DNA of 64,000 nucleotides. Source: Leifsonia sp. 466MF. Lineage in GTDB: Bacteria; Actinomycetota; Actinomycetes; Actinomycetales; Microbacteriaceae. Below the pieces are notes generated by a model. It saw nothing but the letters and a program-made list of their open reading frames with translations. It had not been told where the DNA came from and searched no databases. Made by a program: the position numbers and the translations under genes. Location of the stretch: the NCBI RefSeq assembly GCF_900100265.1, contig NZ_LT629696.1, forward strand, positions 3,472,001-3,536,000, given 5' to 3'. This document shows positions 8,745 to 16,674 of the stretch, piece after piece (the first letter of the stretch is position 1; the number at the start of each line of letters is the position of its first letter).

Positions 8745-9696
8745 AGTGGACCCACTTCCTCTGTCCCCAGAGTTGGAACAGCGTGAAGATCGCGATGATC
8801 ACGAACAGCACGGTCGCGATGGCGGACGCATAGCCCAGCTGGTTGTTCGTGAAAGCGGTCTGATAGAGGTACAGCATGATCGTCATCGTGCTGTTGCCCG
8901 GCCCGCCGCCGGTGATCACGTAAGCCTGGGCGAAGGTCTGCCAGGCGCCGATGACGGTCAGCACCGTGGTGAAGAACAGGGCGGGGCTGACCAGCGGCAG
9001 GGTGATCGAGACCAGGCGGCGGAAGCGACCGGCGCCGTCGATCCGCGACGCCGCGATCACATCGGGGCTGATCGAGTCGATCCCAGCGCCGAGCACGATC
9101 ATGTTGTAGCCGAACGACTGCCAGAGGGACACCCCGATCACGGTGGCCAACGCCCAGTTGCCGTCACTGAGCCAGGGGATCGGACCGAGGCCGAAGACCG
9201 CGAGGCCCTGGTTGACGGCGCCGTCCTTCTGGAACAGCAACCGGAAGACCGCGGCGTTTGCCACCATCGGGGACAGGGCTGGGATCAGGAAGATCACCCG
9301 GAGCCAGTTGCGGCCCGCGATGCGGGTCTTGAGCCACATCGCCATCGCCAGGGAGATCGCGATGTTCGCCGGGACGTACACGAGCACGAAGATCGCCGTC
9401 ACCATGACGCTGTTGAGGAATTGCGGGTCGCGGAACAGCCGGATGTAGTTCTCCGTGCCCGTGAACTGGACGCCCCCGAGCAGGCTCGAGTCGGAGAACC
9501 CCAGGATCAGCGAGGCGACCTGCGGGATGACGATGAACACGGCCAGCCCGATGAGCCCGGGGAGGACGAAGGCCCACCCCACCCAGCGGGGCCCCCCGAG
9601 GGGCCGGCGGCGAAGCCGGCCCCTCGGGCGCTCCGGTTGGGCGACGGACCCCTCGGAGACCTCTTCCTCCGCACGGTCCAGACGCACGAACGTCAT
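8737..9696 (-). CDS. Sugar ABC transporter permease (MalF type)
   Basis: The 319-residue protein has six predicted transmembrane segments and a CUT1 EAA loop (AASRIDGAGRFRRL). Its 40-residue N-terminal tail is Arg/Pro-rich (GRLRRRPLGG) and is encoded by a perfect 14-bp inverted repeat at 9595-9628. It partners the MalG-type permease, which overlaps it by 8 bases, and the binding protein whose stop overlaps its ATG by 4 bases. The substrate is probably a fucosylated oligosaccharide, judged only from the neighbouring fucosidase and fuconate dehydratase. Confidence 0.9.
   Translation of the reverse strand: MTFVRLDRAEEEVSEGSVAQPERPRGRLRRRPLGGPRWVGWAFVLPGLIGLAVFIVIPQVASLILGFSDSSLLGGVQFTGTENYIRLFRDPQFLNSVMVTAIFVLVYVPANIAISLAMAMWLKTRIAGRNWLRVIFLIPALSPMVANAAVFRLLFQKDGAVNQGLAVFGLGPIPWLSDGNWALATVIGVSLWQSFGYNMIVLGAGIDSISPDVIAASRIDGAGRFRRLVSITLPLVSPALFFTTVLTVIGAWQTFAQAYVITGGGPGNSTMTIMLYLYQTAFTNNQLGYASAIATVLFVIIAIFTLFQLWGQRKWVHYD
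9595..9628. repeat. Perfect 14-bp inverted repeat inside permease N-terminus
   Basis: The arms CCCGAGGGGCCGGC (9595-9608) and GCCGGCCCCTCGGG (9615-9628) are exact reverse complements with a 6-base loop. In the minus-strand transcript this is a very GC-rich hairpin about 70-100 bases into the permease coding region, just after the binding-protein gene. There is no U-run, so it is unlikely to be a simple terminator. It may stabilise the upstream binding-protein mRNA or slow ribosomes. Confidence 0.75.
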
Positions 9697-10964
9697 TGCG
9701 GAAGGCCCGCCTTCACCTGCTGGAGGACCTGCTCGACTGTGCTCTTGCCGGAGAACGCATCCACCTCGTACTGGGTCAGCAGCGTGTCGAGCTGCGCCTG
9801 GCTGGAGGGCACCGGTGACGGAGTCGCGTCACCGGTCATCTGCTTGATGACCGCGGTGAACGCAGGCGACCCGACGTTGGTGGACCACGCGTCCAGCGCA
9901 TCGAGCCGCGCCGGCACGGAGGCCTGCGACTTCGTCACGAACTCCAGTCCGCTCTTGCTCGTCATCGCCTCGATGGCCTTGAAGGCCTTCTGCTTGTCGC
10001 CGCAGGTCTTCGTGATGCCGAAGCCCGAACCGCTGATGAAGCCCTTGGAGGTGCCGCTCTTGCTCGGGACCACAGCAATGCCGACGTTGTCCTTGCCGAG
10101 GGTCTGCTGCTCGTGCTGCAGATCCCACAGACCCTCGAGTTCCATGGCCGCCTGACCCGTGCTGAACGCATCGATGTCCGGGAAGGTGCCGCCCGCGGCC
10201 GCCTCCAGCGGCTTCGCGACCTTGTACTTGTTGGCCAGGTCGACGAGCAGCTGCAGCGCGTCGCGGAAGTTCGGGTCGTCCAGCTTCGGACCGTTCTTGT
10301 CGGCGTAGGGGTGGCCGTCGGCCGCCATGAGAGTGCTGATGGGCGTCGAGCCCTGTCCGATCGCGAAGCCGTACACGCCATTCTTCGTGGTGGCCTTCGC
10401 TGCGGCGATGAAGTCATCGACCGTCCAGTCGAGGCCGGGCTCGGCCACCCCGGCGTCCGCGAACATCTTCTTGTTGTAGAAGATGACGTTGGGACCGGCA
10501 TTGAACGGGATGGAGTAGAGCTTGCCATCGACGCTGAGCTGGTCGAGCATCGCCGAGCTGTACGCCGACAGGTCGACCTTGTTCTTCTTCACCAGGTCGT
10601 CGAGCGGCTCCAGCCCCTGCACGTACTGGTTCACGCGGCCGTTCTGGAACGTGACCAGGCACGGCGCACTGCTGCCCTTCATCACGGTGGGCAGCTTGGT
10701 GTAGTAGTCACCGATCGGCGGGCCGGAGAAGCTCACTGCCATGTCCGGGTCGGCGTGCTTGCCTCCGGCGATGTAGTCGCTCCACTGCTGCTTGTCGGCC
10801 TTGCCGCCGATCCACGTGTACATCTTGAGCGTCTTGCCGTCGAGGCCCGACGTTCCACCGCCGCCTCCGGAACAGGCGGCGAGAGCGAGGGCCAGAACGC
10901 TCGCGACCGCGACGGCGACGCCGACGCGTCCCCGTCGCCTCGGGCTTTTCAACCGTGACTTCAT
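9693..10964 (-). CDS. Sugar ABC transporter substrate-binding lipoprotein
   Basis: The 423-residue protein starts with a twin-basic signal sequence and a lipobox ending at Cys31 (LALAAC), so it should be lipid-anchored outside the membrane. The rest is a type 1 extracellular solute-binding fold (family 1, CUT1 class), with a typical hinge region around SGSGFGITKTCGDKQKAFK. It is the first gene of the fucosidase operon. A strong AAGGAGGAG ribosome site and a good promoter (TTGACT, 18 bases, TACCAT) lie upstream. The ligand is inferred from the operon: fucose or a fucosylated oligosaccharide. Confidence 0.92.
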   Translation of the reverse strand: MKSRLKSPRRRGRVGVAVAVASVLALALAACSGGGGGTSGLDGKTLKMYTWIGGKADKQQWSDYIAGGKHADPDMAVSFSGPPIGDYYTKLPTVMKGSSAPCLVTFQNGRVNQYVQGLEPLDDLVKKNKVDLSAYSSAMLDQLSVDGKLYSIPFNAGPNVIFYNKKMFADAGVAEPGLDWTVDDFIAAAKATTKNGVYGFAIGQGSTPISTLMAADGHPYADKNGPKLDDPNFRDALQLLVDLANKYKVAKPLEAAAGGTFPDIDAFSTGQAAMELEGLWDLQHEQQTLGKDNVGIAVVPSKSGTSKGFISGSGFGITKTCGDKQKAFKAIEAMTSKSGLEFVTKSQASVPARLDALDAWSTNVGSPAFTAVIKQMTGDATPSPVPSSQAQLDTLLTQYEVDAFSGKSTVEQVLQQVKAGLPQ

Positions 10965-10988
10965 GAACTCCTCCTTGAGTATGAGAGC

Positions 10989-10998
10989 GAAACGTTAC
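10989..10998. promoter_or_regulatory. LacI-type operator downstream of the ABC/fucosidase promoter
   Basis: GAAACGTTAC is nearly palindromic about a central CG, the hallmark of LacI-family operators. It lies just downstream of the predicted start of transcription, where a bound repressor would block the polymerase. Closely related sites occur at 11056 and, upstream of the LacI gene, at 16569. Confidence 0.5.
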
Positions 10999-11008
10999 GA
11001 CTTCAGTG

Positions 11009-11038
11009 ATGGTAAGAGCACCAGGAATGCGAAGTCAA
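11009..11038 (-). promoter_or_regulatory. Promoter of the fucosidase/ABC operon
   Basis: On the minus strand, TTGACT (plus positions 11033-11038) is separated by 18 bases from TACCAT (11009-11014). The TTGACT overlaps the stop codon of the Gfo/Idh gene. It is followed by a LacI-type operator and then the binding-protein start with its AAGGAGGAG site. Both hexamers match the vegetative consensus well enough for a high-GC genome. Confidence 0.55.
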
Positions 11039-12045
11039 TAGATAACACCGGTCACTAAACGTTTCGTTCGCTCGGTTTCTTTCAGCAGATCGTGCGCCAG
11101 GATGGTCTCGGCGACGGTCATCGTCTTCAGCGCATCGGCGAAGTGCGACGAGGGAAGACGGCGCGAACGCACCGCCTCGATGAATTCGGCGCTCTTGGCG
11201 AGGAAGCCTCCGCGGACATGGAGGTCCGGCGAGCCCGCCACCTCGCCGGCATCGAGCTCCTCCCGCCCGTCCGCGTCCCAGATGGTGGCCCCGACCTCGA
11301 GGTCGCCTTCCGCCATGATCCCCGGCCCGTGGACCTCCACGCCGAACGTCCTGCGGCCGCTCGTCCAGTTCGTGATCATGACCCCGACGGCGCCCGTGTC
11401 GAACTCGAGCGTCGCCGCGACGACGTTGATCTCGTCGACGATGACCCTGCGCGTCACATCCGAGACGGCGACGACCTCGCCGCCGCAGAGGTGCCGGAGG
11501 GTGTCGATCACATGGACGCCGTCGTCCATCATCCTGTCGCGTGCCGACACCATCGGGGTCGGATCGTTCTTGTAGAACCGGCACACGGCATGGACGACCT
11601 CGCCCCGCTCGCGAACCCGCCCGACCATGCGCTCCAGGAGCGGGGACGAACGCCGCTGGAAGCCGACCTGGGTGATGCAGTTGTTCTCGTCGGCGAGACG
11701 GGCGAGCGTTCTCGCCTGGTGGACGGTCAGGCCCAGCGGCTTCTCGACGAAGAGGTCGAGCCCGCGAGTCAGGCAGTCGCACCAGATGCCGAACATGAGT
11801 TCGGGGGGACCGATGACATAGACGGCATCCGGGCGCGTCTCGTCGAGCATCGCCGACCAGTCGTCGAACAGAGCGGTGATGCCCCAGCGCTCGCCGGTCG
11901 CCCGGAGGCGCTCCGGTGAGAGGTCGCAGATACCCACGATCTCCACGTCGGGCAGCGACGACAACGACGGGTAGTGGACGAGGTTCGCCATCTGGCCGGC
12001 GCCGATGACGGCAACGCGCACCGGCCGGGTCCCGCCGGCGGTCAT
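11035..12045 (-). CDS. Gfo/Idh/MocA-family sugar oxidoreductase
   Basis: The 336-residue protein has an N-terminal Rossmann fold with VAVIGAGQMAN at about residues 10-20, the family EKPLG motif (FVEKPLGLT) that supplies the catalytic Lys, and a C-terminal beta-sheet domain. Such enzymes oxidise or reduce sugars, inositols or their derivatives with NAD(P). The ATG at 12043-12045 overlaps the stop of the TIM-barrel gene by 4 bases (ATGA). The two form a minus-strand unit divergent from a LacI regulator. The substrate is unknown. Its last codons contain a LacI-type site (11056-11065) that may serve the next operon. Confidence 0.88.
   Translation of the reverse strand: MTAGGTRPVRVAVIGAGQMANLVHYPSLSSLPDVEIVGICDLSPERLRATGERWGITALFDDWSAMLDETRPDAVYVIGPPELMFGIWCDCLTRGLDLFVEKPLGLTVHQARTLARLADENNCITQVGFQRRSSPLLERMVGRVRERGEVVHAVCRFYKNDPTPMVSARDRMMDDGVHVIDTLRHLCGGEVVAVSDVTRRVIVDEINVVAATLEFDTGAVGVMITNWTSGRRTFGVEVHGPGIMAEGDLEVGATIWDADGREELDAGEVAGSPDLHVRGGFLAKSAEFIEAVRSRRLPSSHFADALKTMTVAETILAHDLLKETERTKRLVTGVIY
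11056..11065. promoter_or_regulatory. Second LacI-type operator upstream of the ABC/fucosidase promoter
   Basis: TAAACGTTTC is the reverse complement of GAAACGTTTA and matches the GAAACGTTTC consensus at nine of ten positions. It lies about 18 bases upstream of the -35 box and about 67 bases centre-to-centre from the 10989 site, a spacing that would allow DNA looping by a LacI dimer pair. Confidence 0.45.
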
Positions 12046-12869
12046 CGGGCCACTCCGGCGCCGGCCGCGGCCCGCAGACTCTGCGCGTATTCGAGATCGC
12101 GCGTCACCTTCGCCACGAGGTCGCTCTCGTCGGTGTACTCGGCGGTGAGGCAGATCGGCCCGGCGAACCCGCGCTCCGCGAGGTAGGCGAGCGCGCGACC
12201 CCACTCCGCCATGCCACTGCGGGCGTCGGTGAACACCGGCTCCCAGACCGGATCCCCGAACGCGGGCGCCGGTTCGTCGACCCGCTCGTAGTAGGCGCTC
12301 TTGAGGTTGACGACGCCGAGCCAGGGCCAGAGCAGTTCCAACCCGTGCTCGGGCCGCTTGCGCGCGAGGGCGTCGTGAGCCGAGTCCCAGATCGCCGCGA
12401 CGTGGCGGGGGTCGACATCCTGGAGCAGAGCGAAGAGCTCCGAGGAGTCGGCGATGTAGTCGTCGTAGTGCGGCTGGACGGCAACGCGGACCCCGTAGCG
12501 TTCGGCGCGCTCGGAGAGGCCGGCGAGCACCCGGCGGATCTCCGTACCGGTCGCGGCGTAGCCGTTCACCCCGATCGGCACCATGATCCGGATGAACGGC
12601 ACGCCCGCATCCGCGCAGGCCGCGAAGGTCGCCTCATCCGTTCCGGAGGCGATGCTCGCGACCCTCACGCCCGAACGCGCAAGCTCGCGCGCCGCGGCGG
12701 GCAGAGCCGTCGACACCTCGTCCGGGGCGACCTGGTAGCCGGGGCGCACCGGAAGCTCGACGGCGTCGAATCCCATGCCCGCGACCAGTTCACCGAGAGC
12801 GCCGACCTGCGGCTCGCGCCACGGTTTGGTGAAGACACTCCACGTCGTCTTCGGATCATCATGCGGCAT
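12042..12869 (-). CDS. Sugar phosphate isomerase/epimerase-like TIM-barrel protein
   Basis: The 275-residue protein has the xylose-isomerase-like (AP endonuclease family 2) barrel: FDAVELPVRPG near the start, PHYDDY with a likely catalytic region, a metal-binding WDSAHDALA segment and LTAEYTD near the end. It probably isomerises or epimerises a sugar or keto-sugar made by the co-transcribed oxidoreductase. The start ATG at 12867-12869 follows AAAGGAG on the minus strand. Its upstream region holds the duplicated operator at 12902-12940. The exact substrate cannot be read from sequence. Confidence 0.8.
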   Translation of the reverse strand: MPHDDPKTTWSVFTKPWREPQVGALGELVAGMGFDAVELPVRPGYQVAPDEVSTALPAAARELARSGVRVASIASGTDEATFAACADAGVPFIRIMVPIGVNGYAATGTEIRRVLAGLSERAERYGVRVAVQPHYDDYIADSSELFALLQDVDPRHVAAIWDSAHDALARKRPEHGLELLWPWLGVVNLKSAYYERVDEPAPAFGDPVWEPVFTDARSGMAEWGRALAYLAERGFAGPICLTAEYTDESDLVAKVTRDLEYAQSLRAAAGAGVAR

Positions 12870-12901
12870 GGCGGACTCCTTTGTCGGGACGTCGGGGGAA
12901 T

Positions 12902-12940
12902 TTTGTGCAACGATACAGTGGTTTGTGCAACGATACAGTG
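12902..12940. repeat. Tandem 20-bp duplication carrying two LacI-type operators
   Basis: TTTGTGCAACGATACAGTG occurs at 12902-12920 and again at 12922-12940, exact copies offset by 20 bases (two helical turns). Each holds TGCAACGATACA, partly symmetric about a central CG as in LacI-family operators. The repeats lie between the divergent TIM-barrel and LacI genes. They cover the likely minus-strand -10 region, so two repressor dimers could bind on the same face. Confidence 0.65.
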
Positions 12941-12957
12941 ATTCCAAATCACGTCAA
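12930..12957 (-). promoter_or_regulatory. Predicted promoter of the TIM-barrel/Gfo-Idh unit
   Basis: On the minus strand TTGACG (plus 12952-12957) is followed after 16 bases by TATCGT (plus 12930-12935), preceded by TG. The -10 lies inside the first operator repeat, which fits repression. Confidence 0.4.
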
Positions 12958-12968
12958 CAGGAAGTCAG

Positions 12969-14003
12969 GTGAGAGCGATCGCAACGATCAGGGATGTCGC
13001 CCAGGCCGCCGGAGTCTCACCCTCCACGGTCTCGAACCTGCTCAATGCGCGCGAGCACCTCATGCAGCCGGAGACGCGCCGACGCGTGCTCGAGGCGATG
13101 GAGGCGCTCTCCTATCGGCCTAGCCGCGTGGCGCAGCAACTCCGCGGCGCCCCCAACCCCACCCTGGGTCTCATCGTCCCCTCCGTGGCCAACCCGTTCT
13201 GGGGATCGTGGGCCGCCCATCTCGAAGCGGCGTTCCACGCGCACGGACGGCAGATCTACCTCTGCAACAGCGAGCGCGATCCCGAGCGCGAGCGCGCCTA
13301 CGTCGAGCAGCTCTGGGCCGACGGCATCGAGCACATCGTGCTCTCCACCTCGCTCCCGTCGCTCGAACACCTGCGCCCCGCCATGGACGCGGGCGTGCAG
13401 ATCATCGCGTTCGACCGCGAACATCAGGAGACGGACCCGCCCGAGCTTCTGAACGTCAGCATCGACAACGAAGCCGGCGCGTGGATGGCGACGCAGCACC
13501 TCCTCGAGCGAGGTCACACCCGCATCGCCTTCGTCTCCGGTGCGATGCGCACGATCAGCCGCCAGCGGCGCTTCGCCGGCTACCGCCGGGCGCTCGACGA
13601 GAGCGGCATCCCCTTCGACGACGCCCTCGTCCCCCGCTCCCCCGACTTCGGGGACGCGGACAGCAGCCCGCTCGCACGGGACGCGGTACACGCCCTGCTG
13701 GCGCTCGACCAGCCGCCGACGGCCCTGGTCGCCGTCAACGACATGTTCGCCCTCAGTGCCTCCGCCGCCATCCGGGATGCCGGCCGCGATATCGCCGAAT
13801 TCGCCGTGGTGGGCTTCGACGACATCCCGATCGGCAGGCTCGTATCGCCCGCCCTGACGACGATCCAGCAGCCGCTGCGCGAGATGGCCGAGGCCGTCGT
13901 CCGGCTGACAGCCGGCGGAGGCGGCGACCGCGAGACAGGTCCGTCACTCGTCTTCCCGCCGACCCTCGTGGTGCGGGCCTCCAGCGAACGGAGAATCGCA
14001 TGA
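12969..14003 (+). CDS. LacI-family transcriptional regulator
   Basis: The 344-residue repressor has the LacI helix-turn-helix at residues 5-25 (TIRDVAQAAGVSPSTVSNLL), the hinge helix (SRVAQQLRG) and a periplasmic-binding-protein-like sensor domain ending in the usual VVGFDDIPIG segment. The start is a GTG preceded by AGGAAG. It is divergent from the TIM-barrel/Gfo-Idh pair and overlaps the first SDR by 4 bases (ATGA). It therefore probably controls both arms through the duplicated operator at 12902-12940. The inducer is presumably a sugar or its derivative. Confidence 0.92.
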   Translation: MRAIATIRDVAQAAGVSPSTVSNLLNAREHLMQPETRRRVLEAMEALSYRPSRVAQQLRGAPNPTLGLIVPSVANPFWGSWAAHLEAAFHAHGRQIYLCNSERDPERERAYVEQLWADGIEHIVLSTSLPSLEHLRPAMDAGVQIIAFDREHQETDPPELLNVSIDNEAGAWMATQHLLERGHTRIAFVSGAMRTISRQRRFAGYRRALDESGIPFDDALVPRSPDFGDADSSPLARDAVHALLALDQPPTALVAVNDMFALSASAAIRDAGRDIAEFAVVGFDDIPIGRLVSPALTTIQQPLREMAEAVVRLTAGGGGDRETGPSLVFPPTLVVRASSERRIA

Positions 14004-14722
14004 CCGCATCCGGAGCCCGAGTGCTCGTCGCGGGAGCAGCCGGCGGTGTCGGCCGCGCCGTCGCCCGTGCTGCGGCGGCGGACGGCGCGACCGTCCTGCT
14101 GCTCGGGCGCGACCGGAGCCGTCTCGAGGAGGTGCGAGCGGACGTTGCCGCTGTCGGCGGGACCCCGCACGTCGCGGTCGCCGACACGACCTCGGCGCCC
14201 CAGCTCGACGACGCCGTGTCATCTCTGCGGCACGACGCGGGCGGCATCGACGTCGTCGTCAACGCCGTCGGCGTCAACCTCAAGGGCCGCCGCCTGGACC
14301 AGCTCGACATCGCCGGCTGGCGGTCGGTGCTGGAGAGCAACCTCGACTCCGCCTTCCTCCTCACGCAGGCGGTGCTTCCCGGGTTCCGCGCGGACGGCGG
14401 CGGCCTGCTCATCCACATCTCCTCCGTCGCCGCTCTCGTCCCCGACATGTCGGGAGCCGCCTACCAGGCCAGCAAGGCCGGTCTCGCCGCGCTCGCGCGC
14501 GCCACCGCGCTCGAGGCCGGTAGCGACGGCGTCCGGGTCACGACGATCTCACCCGGGCTCATCGACACCGACTTCGTCCGCCACCGCCCCACGGCGCCGA
14601 CGCCCGACGAACTGGCGGGGGCGCTCAGCCCGGAGGACGTCGCCGACCTGTGCCTCGCCGTCATCCGGTTGCCTGCCCGGGCGACCGTCAGCGACATCGT
14701 CGTGCGCCCCTCCGCGCGCTGA
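14000..14722 (+). CDS. Short-chain dehydrogenase/reductase (first of two)
   Basis: The 240-residue SDR has the cofactor motif GAAGGVG at about residues 13-19, NAVGV in place of NNAG, a catalytic Ser in HISSVAAL and the YQASK active-site Tyr/Lys. These support an active NAD(P)-dependent sugar or polyol oxidoreductase. The ATG overlaps the LacI stop by 4 bases; an open frame reaches much further upstream but only overlaps the LacI gene. It lies 46 bases before a second, distinct SDR in the same transcription unit. Confidence 0.85.
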   Translation: MTASGARVLVAGAAGGVGRAVARAAAADGATVLLLGRDRSRLEEVRADVAAVGGTPHVAVADTTSAPQLDDAVSSLRHDAGGIDVVVNAVGVNLKGRRLDQLDIAGWRSVLESNLDSAFLLTQAVLPGFRADGGGLLIHISSVAALVPDMSGAAYQASKAGLAALARATALEAGSDGVRVTTISPGLIDTDFVRHRPTAPTPDELAGALSPEDVADLCLAVIRLPARATVSDIVVRPSAR

Positions 14723-14768
14723 ACGGCGTCGACCTCCCCTGTACCGACCGACCGAGACGGAGATCTCC

Positions 14769-15506
14769 ATGACCGCACCCTCCACCGCACGAAAGGTCCT
14801 GATCACCGGAGGCGCGACCGGAATCGGCCTGGGCATCGCCCAGGCGTTCCTGGACGCGGGCGACCGCGTGGCGATCACGACGAACGCCTCGCCCGTGCCC
14901 GAGCACGTGGCCGGGCGGGTCGTCGCCGAACGGATGGACGTCACCGACAGCGCTCAGGTGAAGGCGGCCGTGGCGCGGATCGGCGAGGCGCTCGAGGGCA
15001 GGATCGACGTGCTCGTCAACAACGCCGGCGGCCTCGTCGCACGTCGTCCCCTGGAGGACGCGGACGACGAGCACTGGCACCACGTGATCGAACTCAATCT
15101 CTCCAGCGTCTTCTACGTCATCCGCGCGGCTCTGCCCGCGATGGCCGAGGGCGGCCGCATCGTGAACATCTCGTCGCTGGCGGCGCACAACGGAGGCGGC
15201 CAGGGCGCCTCGGCCTACGCTGCGGCCAAGGCCGGCGTCGAGGGCCTCACCCGGGCTCTGGCGAAGGAACTGGGGCCACGGGGGATCGCCGTCTCCGCTG
15301 TAGCCCCTGGCCTCATCCTCGAGACGCCGTTCCATGAGCGCTTCACCCCGGAAGCCGACCAGCGTGCGACCATAGCCGCCACGCCGCTTCGCCGAGCCGG
15401 CACACCCGCCGATGTCGCCGCGGCGACGATGTACCTCGCGTCGGAGGCAGGCGGCTTCGCGTCGGGAACAGTGGTCGCGGTCAACGGCGCTGCCGCCTTC
15501 CACTGA
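14769..15506 (+). CDS. Short-chain dehydrogenase/reductase (second of two)
   Basis: The 245-residue protein is a classical SDR of the FabG/KduD type: GGATGIG at residues 14-20, NNAGG, NISSLAAH with the catalytic Ser, and SAYAAAKAG. The C-terminal GFASGTVVAVNGAAAF segment closes the family fold. It probably oxidises a sugar alcohol or keto-sugar acid. It starts at the ATG at 14769 shortly after GGAGATCT. With its neighbours it makes a LacI-controlled sugar-modification module. Confidence 0.87.
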   Translation: MTAPSTARKVLITGGATGIGLGIAQAFLDAGDRVAITTNASPVPEHVAGRVVAERMDVTDSAQVKAAVARIGEALEGRIDVLVNNAGGLVARRPLEDADDEHWHHVIELNLSSVFYVIRAALPAMAEGGRIVNISSLAAHNGGGQGASAYAAAKAGVEGLTRALAKELGPRGIAVSAVAPGLILETPFHERFTPEADQRATIAATPLRRAGTPADVAAATMYLASEAGGFASGTVVAVNGAAAFH

Positions 15507-15554
15507 ACGAAGCGGTCTCCGCGCCTCCCCGGCGCTACCGGAAAGAGAGCACAC

Positions 15555-16535
15555 ATGCGCATCGTCGTCATCGGAGCAACAGGCCACATCGGCGGCTATC
15601 TCGTGCCGCGCCTCATCCAGGACGGGCACGATGTGGTCGCGATCACGCGCGGAAACTCGGCGCCGTATCGCGAGGACCCGGCCTGGGAGAGGGTCGAACG
15701 CGTGATCGCCGACCGCGAGGCGGAGGATGCCGCCGGCATCTTCGGCTCGCGCGTCGCCGAGCTCGAACCGGACGTGGTGGTGGACATGATCTGCTTCACG
15801 CCGGAGTCCGCCCGGCAGCTCGCCGATTCCCTCCGCGGACGGGCGCGTCAGCTGGTGCACGTCGGCACGATCTGGACGCACGGAACCCTCACCGAGGTTC
15901 CGGCTCCCGAGGACGCCGTCAAACAGCCCTGGGGTGAGTACGGCACCCAGAAGGAGGCGATCGAACGTCTGCTGCTGGCCGAGTCCCGACGCCAGGACGG
16001 CCTTCCCGTGGCGATCGTGCACCCCGGTCACATCTCCGGTCCCGGCTGGCCCATCATCACCCCGCAGGGCACCACCGACCTCGAGGTGTGGCGGACCCTG
16101 GCGAACGGGCGTGAGCTCCTGCTGCCGGGATTCGGGCTCGAGACCGTGCACCACGTGCACGCCGACGACGTCGCACAGCTGATCCGACTCTGCCTCGAAC
16201 AACCGGACGAGGCGAACGGGGAGGCGTTCCACGCCGTCTCCGAGCGCGCTCTGACGCTGCGCGGCTTCGCGCAGGAGGCGGCTCGGTGGTTCGGGGTGGA
16301 CGCGAGGCTGCGCTTCGTACCGTTCGACGAGTTCAGCGCCTCCCTTTCCGAGGAGCACCGCGACTCCGCCTTCCAGCATGTCGCCCGCAGCCACGCGATG
16401 AGCATCGAGAAGGGGAGGCGACTGCTGGGCTATGCACCGGCGTACTCCTCGCTCGCTGCCGTGGCGGAGTCGGTGGAGTGGCTCCGACAGGCCGGCCGTC
16501 TGGGCGACGGCATCCCGCCCGTCCGATTTGGCTGA
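15555..16535 (+). CDS. NAD-dependent epimerase/dehydratase family protein
   Basis: The 326-residue protein begins with a Rossmann motif VIGATGHIGGYL and has an atypical-SDR layout. The usual YxxxK is represented by EYGTQKEAIE, and VHPGHISGPGW follows, typical of NAD-dependent nucleotide-sugar or sugar-acid modifying enzymes. Ribosome site GAAAGAG lies before the ATG. It is last of the LacI-SDR-SDR-epimerase series (48-base gap). It could act on a free sugar rather than a nucleotide sugar, given the catabolic setting. Confidence 0.82.
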   Translation: MRIVVIGATGHIGGYLVPRLIQDGHDVVAITRGNSAPYREDPAWERVERVIADREAEDAAGIFGSRVAELEPDVVVDMICFTPESARQLADSLRGRARQLVHVGTIWTHGTLTEVPAPEDAVKQPWGEYGTQKEAIERLLLAESRRQDGLPVAIVHPGHISGPGWPIITPQGTTDLEVWRTLANGRELLLPGFGLETVHHVHADDVAQLIRLCLEQPDEANGEAFHAVSERALTLRGFAQEAARWFGVDARLRFVPFDEFSASLSEEHRDSAFQHVARSHAMSIEKGRRLLGYAPAYSSLAAVAESVEWLRQAGRLGDGIPPVRFG

Positions 16536-16568
16536 GACGCCGCGGGGTGGACATCGTCTCTCTCGGCC

Positions 16569-16604
16569 GAAACGATTCACGCCGCGCTAACGCTGGATTA
16601 TGCT
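16569..16604 (+). promoter_or_regulatory. Promoter and LacI-type operator of the second LacI gene
   Basis: TTCACG (16576-16581) and TATGCT (16599-16604) are spaced by 17 bases and form a plausible promoter. GAAACGATTC (16569-16578) overlaps the -35 and matches the GAAACGTTTC-like sites near 11 kb. This places transcription start near 16611 and so argues against the ATG at 16600 as translation start. Confidence 0.5.
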
Positions 16605-16674
16605 GAGCGGACGCTACGCCCAGATATCGGCGACCGTGGAGCGTGTAGGCGGCAACACCAGGAAAGACGGGGAT

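Noticed and set aside
6319..10155. Very long plus-strand open frame opposite the fucosidase and ABC genes
   Set aside because: It is a high-GC antisense shadow: the minus strand carries clear GH29, permease and binding-protein genes with ribosome sites, while the plus-strand translation is Arg/His-rich with no domain.
12902..12940. Direct repeats considered as a CRISPR remnant
   Set aside because: Only two units exist with a single base between them and no spacer; the location and symmetry fit operators.
16600..16674. Upstream ATG start for the LacI gene at 16675
   Set aside because: The ATG falls inside the predicted -10 box and adds 25 residues before the helix-turn-helix with no family match.
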